Below are positions 60,048 through 64,000 of a stretch of 64,000 nucleotides of DNA, piece after piece. The stretch lies in contig DMMY01000004.1 in NCBI GenBank assembly GCA_003452935.1, positions 140,718 to 204,717 on the forward strand. Direction: 5' to 3'. This DNA comes from Elusimicrobiota bacterium. Lineage in GTDB: Bacteria; Elusimicrobiota; Elusimicrobia; UBA1565; UBA9628. The notes under the pieces were generated by a model. It saw only the letters and a program-made list of their open reading frames with translations, was not told where the DNA came from and ran no database searches. Numbering within the stretch: position 1 is the first letter of the stretch; each line of letters starts with the position of its first letter. The translations under genes were made by a program, and so were the position numbers.

Positions 60048-61460
60048 TCATTCCGTGAAGGTCGTCTGCGTTTCCTCGCTCTGGACGGCGGGAGCGTCGG
60101 AGGGCGCTTCATCCAACGTCGCGTTGTCGAACCGGGTGATGCGCCGATCAAAAGCGACCTCGACGGTTCCGACCGGCCCCTGCCTCTGCTTGGCCACGAT
60201 GATCTCGGCCTTGCGCTCCAGGGTGGGATCGTTCTGTTTGTAGTAGGATTCCCGGTATATAAAGGCGACCAAGTCGGCATCCTGCTCGAGAGCCCCGCTC
60301 TCGCGCAAGTCGGAGAGCATAGGCTTGGTATCGGCGCGGCCCTTTTCCTCGGGCCTGCGGGAAAGCTGGGAAAGCGCTATGACCGGGACATTGAGGTCGC
60401 GGGCCAGGAACTTGAGGCCCCGCGAGATCTCGGACACTTCCTGCTGGCGGCTCTCGACGCGCCCGCCGCCTCTCATAAGCTGAAGATAGTCGATGACGAT
60501 GAGGGCAAGCTCGCGATTCTCGCGCCGGAGCTTGGACGCCAATTGCCGAGCGATAGACCGCGCGGTCAGGACCGAGAGGTTGGGGCTATCCACCACATGC
60601 AGCGCGGAATCCGAGAAACGCGCCGTGGCATTGGTCAGGTTCGTCCAATACTTCGCGGGGAAGTAGCCGGTCCGGATGTCCATCAAATTGACCCTGGCCT
60701 CGGAGGCGATCAGGCGCTGCATGATGGCATGCCGGGACATTTCCAGGGAGAAGAACAAGACCGGGAGCTTTTCCTCCAGCACCACGTGGGAAGCGACATT
60801 GAGCGCCAGCGCGGTCTTGCCCTGGCTGGGCCTGGCCGCGATCAGTATGAGATCTGATTTTTGAAATCCGGTGGTCAGTTTATCGAGAGCTTTGAGGCCC
60901 GAGGATATTCCGGTGACCGCGCGCTTGGCTTTGTGGGCAGCCTCGATCTGGTCAAGGACCTCGTGAGCCAAGTCCTTGGCTTCCACGACCCCCTGCAGAG
61001 GCTGGCGTTGGGAGACGCGCAGGACGTCCGCCTGGGCTTCATCAAGAATCTCGGCGGGCGGCTTCTCTTCCTTATAACAAGCCGCCACTACGCCAGTGGC
61101 GGTCGTGATAAGCTCACGCAAGATGGATTTATCTTTGACGATGCGCGCGTAGTGTTCCACATGCGCCGCCGTGGCCACCTTATGCATGAGTTCGGAAAGA
61201 TAGCCCATGCCCCCCACTTCGTCGAGTTGTTTCAGTTTGCGCAGCTCTTCGCCAACCGTGACATAATCAACCGCGGAGGAACGACCGGCCAAATCGGCCA
61301 TGGCGCGAAAGACCCGACGATGAGAATCTTGATAGAAATCCCGGTCCGCTAGGATGTCTAGGGCCCGCTCCGCGGCATCGCGTTCGATAAGCATGGAGCC
61401 GAGAACCGCCATTTCGGCTTCCACGGCCTGGGGAGGAAGCTGCAAGGAGTCGTTCGCCAT
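60048..61460 (-). CDS. dnaB: Replicative DNA helicase
   Basis: This 470-residue protein has the N-terminal helical DnaB domain (PPQAVEAEMAVLGSML), a linker, and a RecA-type motor with Walker A ARPSQGKTA, VIDYLQLM and the arginine-finger region RESGALEQDAD. It unwinds DNA ahead of the replication fork. It follows rplI by 23 bases, the classic rpsF-ssb-rpsR-rplI-dnaB order. Confidence 0.97.
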   Translation of the reverse strand: MANDSLQLPPQAVEAEMAVLGSMLIERDAAERALDILADRDFYQDSHRRVFRAMADLAGRSSAVDYVTVGEELRKLKQLDEVGGMGYLSELMHKVATAAHVEHYARIVKDKSILRELITTATGVVAACYKEEKPPAEILDEAQADVLRVSQRQPLQGVVEAKDLAHEVLDQIEAAHKAKRAVTGISSGLKALDKLTTGFQKSDLILIAARPSQGKTALALNVASHVVLEEKLPVLFFSLEMSRHAIMQRLIASEARVNLMDIRTGYFPAKYWTNLTNATARFSDSALHVVDSPNLSVLTARSIARQLASKLRRENRELALIVIDYLQLMRGGGRVESRQQEVSEISRGLKFLARDLNVPVIALSQLSRRPEEKGRADTKPMLSDLRESGALEQDADLVAFIYRESYYKQNDPTLERKAEIIVAKQRQGPVGTVEVAFDRRITRFDNATLDEAPSDAPAVQSEETQTTFTE

Positions 61461-61483
61461 GGCGGGACCGGCCCGGCGGGAAA

Positions 61484-61930
61484 CTACTCCCGCGCGACGA
61501 CAGCGACCTTGATCTTGACGGAAACCTCGGGTTGCAGACGCAACTCGATCTCATGCTCGCCCACGGTCTTGATAGGGGCCTCCAAAACGACCGTCCCCTT
61601 CTCCAGCCCGAAACCGCTCGCCTTCAGGCTTTTGAGAACGTCGGATTTCCCTACAGAACCGAAGAGCTTGCCCTCGGGGCTGGCCGGCAAGGTGAAGGAA
61701 AGCTTGACGCTGGAAAGCTTTTCGGCCAAGCCTTTGGCCGTTTCGATCTGAGCGGCCACGTTTTTGACGCGCTTATCCTTGCATTTTTCCCATTCCCGCA
61801 GCGCCGCGGGAGTCGCCTGGATGGCCAAGCGTTTGGGCAGGAGGAAGTTGCGGCCGTAACCGTCCGCGACATCCTTAATATCCCCGGCACGGCCGAGATT
61901 TTCCACAGCGGAACGCAGGATGACCTTCAT
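61484..61930 (-). CDS. rplI: 50S ribosomal protein L9
   Basis: This 148-residue protein starts MKVILRSAVENLGRAGD with the L9 N-domain hallmark DGYGRNFLLPKRLA, a long connecting helix and the C-domain ending VSVKIKVAVVARE. The length is typical. It lies 13 bases after rpsR. Confidence 0.98.
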   Translation of the reverse strand: MKVILRSAVENLGRAGDIKDVADGYGRNFLLPKRLAIQATPAALREWEKCKDKRVKNVAAQIETAKGLAEKLSSVKLSFTLPASPEGKLFGSVGKSDVLKSLKASGFGLEKGTVVLEAPIKTVGEHEIELRLQPEVSVKIKVAVVARE

Positions 61931-61943
61931 GAAAGCCTCCGGA

Positions 61944-62285
61944 TCAGTACACGACGTACGGCAACAGGGCCAGATTGCGCGCCCGTTTTATCGCGCGGCT
62001 AAGGCTGCGCTGATGCCGGGCGCAGTTGCCGGTTATGCGGCTCGACAGAATCTTGCCGGACTCGGTAAGAAAAGCCCGCAAAACCTGGATCTGCTTGTAA
62101 TCGATATCGCGGACCTTGTCGGCGCAAAAACGGCAAACCTTCCGCCGCACGGGAAAAGGCGGCCGGCGCCGGCCGATATCCGGCCTTTTGGAGACGACGC
62201 GGGCGGGTTCAGCCGGCTGCGGCGCAACGGCTGCGGGAGGCTCGGAAACCGAGGGCTTATCAGGATCAGGCGCTTCGATGGACAT
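61944..62285 (-). CDS. rpsR: 30S ribosomal protein S18, zinc-ligand form with N-terminal extension
   Basis: This is a 113-residue protein. The S18 core is the last 65 residues (KVCRFCADKVRDIDYKQ to ALLPYVVY), with CRFC and a later NCARH that can bind zinc (the C+ form). The first 48 residues are Pro/Ala-rich (PAAVAPQPAEPARV) and have no counterpart in typical S18 of about 75 residues. The start directly follows the ssb stop (TAAATG). Confidence 0.95.
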   Translation of the reverse strand: MSIEAPDPDKPSVSEPPAAVAPQPAEPARVVSKRPDIGRRRPPFPVRRKVCRFCADKVRDIDYKQIQVLRAFLTESGKILSSRITGNCARHQRSLSRAIKRARNLALLPYVVY

Positions 62286-62726
62286 TTAAAACGGGACCTC
62301 CTCGATATCTGCGTCTCCTCCAGAGGCCTCGCCTTCCTGCGGCGCGCCCCCCGGAGCTTCGGGACCGCTCTCCGCAGCGGCTAAAAACTGGACCCTGCGG
62401 GCTTCCACTTCCAAAACCGTGCGCGAGGAGCCGGAACCTTTGTCCTCGAACTTTCGGCTGCGCAGACGGCCCTCGACATGAACGGGACTGCCCTTTTTGA
62501 GCTTCTCCTTGCAGCGCTGGGCCGCGTCGCGCCAAGCCACAACCGGCACATAGGCCACGTCATCCTTCCATTCCCCCGATGCCTTGTCCCGGTAGCGCCG
62601 ATTGACCGCGAGCGAAAACCAACACTTGGAGATACCGTTCTGGGTGACCATGATCTCCGGATCGCGCGTCAAACGCCCGGTGAGCATGACGTGGTTCTGC
62701 TCAGGAAGACGAACTCCAAGCGCCAT
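62286..62726 (-). CDS. ssb: Single-stranded DNA-binding protein
   Basis: This 146-residue protein has an OB fold starting LPEQNHVMLTGRLTRDPE and containing FSLAVNRRY and VEGRLRSRKFEDKGSG. The C-terminal tail is acidic and ends DIEEVPF, close to the usual DDDIPF tip that recruits repair and replication proteins. Its place between rpsF and rpsR is the standard one. Confidence 0.96.
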   Translation of the reverse strand: MALGVRLPEQNHVMLTGRLTRDPEIMVTQNGISKCWFSLAVNRRYRDKASGEWKDDVAYVPVVAWRDAAQRCKEKLKKGSPVHVEGRLRSRKFEDKGSGSSRTVLEVEARRVQFLAAAESGPEAPGGAPQEGEASGGDADIEEVPF

Positions 62727-62729
62727 GAG

Positions 62730-63068
62730 TTATGAGGCCGCGGCAGGCGCCTTGGCCTTTTTCTCCTTGACCTTGAATTTGCGCTCCTGCGCCACCACCG
62801 TCATGTTCCGGATGATGTCAGTCGCGACGCTGAAATTATGGTTGAGTTTCCTAAGCAGGGAGGGACTCGCCCGGTACTTCAGATAGGCATAGACCCCTTC
62901 GCGCGTCTTGCCGATAAGATGGGTCAGCTTGCGGCGTCCCCATATCTCATGGCTCACCACCTCACCGCCATCGGAGGAGATGACCTGCTTAGTCTTCTCC
63001 ACCCACTCGGCGACTTCGGGATCAGAGAGAACCGGCTTCAATATCAAGACTGTTTCGTATGTCCGCAT
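62730..63068 (-). CDS. rpsF: 30S ribosomal protein S6
   Basis: This 112-residue protein starts MRTYETVLILKP, with the S6 fold motifs SHEIWGRRKLTHLI and YAYLKY and a short Lys/Ala tail. An ATG six bases upstream (63074) is in frame but lies only three bases after the -10 box, so it may not be transcribed; 63068 also matches the family N-terminus. It heads the ten-gene run through radA. Confidence 0.94.
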   Translation of the reverse strand: MRTYETVLILKPVLSDPEVAEWVEKTKQVISSDGGEVVSHEIWGRRKLTHLIGKTREGVYAYLKYRASPSLLRKLNHNFSVATDIIRNMTVVAQERKFKVKEKKAKAPAAAS

Positions 63069-63077
63069 ATCCATAAT

Positions 63078-63106
63078 AAAATATCAAATCTATAAAAGAC
63101 TTACAA
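63078..63106 (-). promoter_or_regulatory. Promoter of the rpsF operon (TTGTAA-17-TATTTT)
   Basis: The -35 TTGTAA (63106-63101), 17 bases and -10 TATTTT (63083-63078) give a start site at about 63071-63073. The leader before ATG 63068 would be only about two or three bases. Confidence 0.6.
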
Positions 63107-63179
63107 GAATTATCTTATCCTTAGCCGATTTCGAATTGCGAGCCGCAGGCAACGGCGAGTCAGCGCAAGCCGCCTAGTC

Positions 63180-63208
63180 TTGACTCCACAAAGCACTCCT
63201 GTTATGAT
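63180..63208 (+). promoter_or_regulatory. Promoter of the TPR protein gene (TTGACT-17-TATGAT)
   Basis: The -35 TTGACT (63180-63185), 17 bases and -10 TATGAT (63203-63208) are followed by six bases and ATG 63215. It is the best full sigma-70-type promoter in the window and places the transcript start on or next to the start codon. Confidence 0.7.
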
Positions 63209-63214
63209 CATATT

Positions 63215-64000
63215 ATGATGCCTCCTCAACGCACTTACACAACCATAGCATTAGCCCTGACCGCGCTGCTGCTGACCGGATATGCATCGGCGCAATCCTT
63301 CCTCTCCTGGTCCGAGAAGGCGCAAGAGGCCCAACGCCGCAAGGACGATGCCGCTGCCTTGGACGCCTGGTCGAATGCCCTCCAGCTCTGGAGGGAAAAG
63401 GACGGCAAGGACAAAAAATCCCAGGCCCTCCGCTCCCGAGCGGAAATTCTCGATAAACAGGGAGATTGGAAACGCGCCGTCCAAGACCTCTGCGCAGCCG
63501 CCTCCATCGAACCCAAGAATGCGGCCATCTTCCACCGCCGAGGCCGCATCTATCTTGATCACGACCAAGTCTCCGACGCAATCAGCGACTTTTATAAAGC
63601 TACTGCGCTCAGGTCCAACTTCGCGGCGGCATTCCACGACCGCGCCCGCGCCTATGAGATTATCGGAGACGCCGAATTTTCCCGCGAGGATTACGCCACC
63701 GCCTGCCGTCTGGGATTAAAAGAGGCCTGCCCCCAAGCCAAGACTTCCCTTGCCAGCCGTAAACTTCAAGCCGCAAGAACGAAAACTCCAGGCCCGCGGG
63801 CGCAAACGCAGTCCGGCGAGATGGAGGATGAACTGGTGCTCCCGCCCGCGCCAGAGCAGCCCCCCGTCCTCGCGCCGGATGAACCAGCCCCCGCCGCCAA
63901 GGCGCCGGTCCATTCGGAACCCACGGCAAAGGCGCCGGCTCCTGCAGCCCCCTTGGTCCTGACGCCGGATGAACCAACCCCCGCCGCCAAGGCGCCGGCT
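63215..64000 (+). CDS. Exported TPR protein with Pro/Ala repeats, cut by the right window edge
   Basis: There are 262 open codons to the edge. A signal peptide (MMPPQRTYTTIALALTALLLTGYASA) is followed by about three tetratricopeptide-like repeats (residues about 30-150, with AALDAWSNALQLW, AVQDLCAAASIEP, AISDFYKATAL). A SLGLKEAC-like Cys segment resembling the end of Sel1/TPR proteins comes next. A long Pro/Ala/Lys/Asp region follows in which APDEPAPAAKAP and TPDEPTPAAKAP repeat. TPR proteins are scaffolds; the partner is unknown. The start is fixed by the promoter six bases upstream. Confidence 0.85.
   Translation, partial: MMPPQRTYTTIALALTALLLTGYASAQSFLSWSEKAQEAQRRKDDAAALDAWSNALQLWREKDGKDKKSQALRSRAEILDKQGDWKRAVQDLCAAASIEPKNAAIFHRRGRIYLDHDQVSDAISDFYKATALRSNFAAAFHDRARAYEIIGDAEFSREDYATACRLGLKEACPQAKTSLASRKLQAARTKTPGPRAQTQSGEMEDELVLPPAPEQPPVLAPDEPAPAAKAPVHSEPTAKAPAPAAPLVLTPDEPTPAAKAPA
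63872..63999. repeat. Direct repeat (38 bases) encoding the PDEPxPAAKAP motif
   Basis: Copies at 63872-63909 and 63962-63999, 90 bases apart, differ at about three positions. They encode the Pro/Ala/Lys repeats of the truncated TPR protein and probably continue beyond the window. Confidence 0.55.

Noticed and set aside
1..64000. tRNA, rRNA, CRISPR arrays, insertion sequences or prophage
   Set aside because: Intergenic spaces were read on both strands. None shows a cloverleaf with CCA-type end, regularly spaced repeats, a transposase or integrase gene, or phage structural genes.

Overview
The window is about 60% GC, gene-dense and Gram-negative in character. It carries an Mla-type lipid transport set, an outer-membrane beta-barrel protein, MltA and MtgA. 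A flavodiiron protein with rubredoxin suggests an anaerobe or microaerophile. The set of long exported hydrolases with Ala/Pro-rich N-terminal regions, together with the overall gene content, makes me think of Elusimicrobiota. That is recognition rather than proof (about 0.65). Forty-eight protein genes are supported, two of them cut by the window edges. I see no rRNA, tRNA, CRISPR array, insertion sequence or phage gene, and no gene-free stretch longer than about 250 bases.

Layout. (1) 1-11037, minus strand: exported proteins. These are a truncated DPDGSG-repeat protein, an M48 peptidase with membrane segments, a cytoplasmic 219-aa protein made of two copies of an unrecognised domain, an overlapping pair of paralogous exported proteins that look like HAD plus PD-(D/E)XK nuclease fusions, and an M28 peptidase. 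(2) 11285-21206, mostly plus: AmmeMemoRadiSam genes (B-A fusion, then the radical SAM protein), an ankyrin lipoprotein, a phosphomannose-isomerase-like protein, an NTT-like transporter, MurB, flavodiiron protein plus rubredoxin, MarC and an HGSNAT-like acyltransferase. (3) 21174-32902, minus: an operon starting with a 52-aa ORF behind a strong Shine-Dalgarno, then a beta-barrel protein, a 2366-aa mosaic protease, and an exported GH77 plus amylo-1,6-glucosidase fusion. (4) 33038-41745: phosphoesterase, SMC, MltA, MtgA, a receiver protein with a degenerate metallo-beta-lactamase-like domain, a 27-bp perfect inverted repeat and a methyltransferase. (5) 41805-51146: exported thermolysin-like peptidase, phosphoglucomutase, SGNH-like protein, then cysS-rlmB-CDF-thiN. 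(6) 51298-63074: a bacterial eRF1-like gene, ispDF, yacL-like, radA, and the run rpsF-ssb-rpsR-rplI-dnaB-alr-mlaE-mlaF-mlaD-radA. (7) 63215-64000: a truncated TPR protein.

Expression signals fall into two classes. Many first genes of transcription units have a TANNNT -10 box only 5-10 nt before the start codon and no Shine-Dalgarno, which indicates leaderless or nearly leaderless mRNAs. Genes inside operons are coupled by ATGA, TGATG, TAATG or GTGA overlaps or have a Shine-Dalgarno. Convergent neighbours are packed with gaps of 0, 1 or 12 bases, or overlap by 33 bases.

The most unusual content is the paired HAD/nuclease-like exported proteins, the protease and debranching-enzyme operon with its coupled small ORF, the duplicated-domain protein, and the leaderless promoter grammar. 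Product calls come from motifs read by eye; no database search was run.
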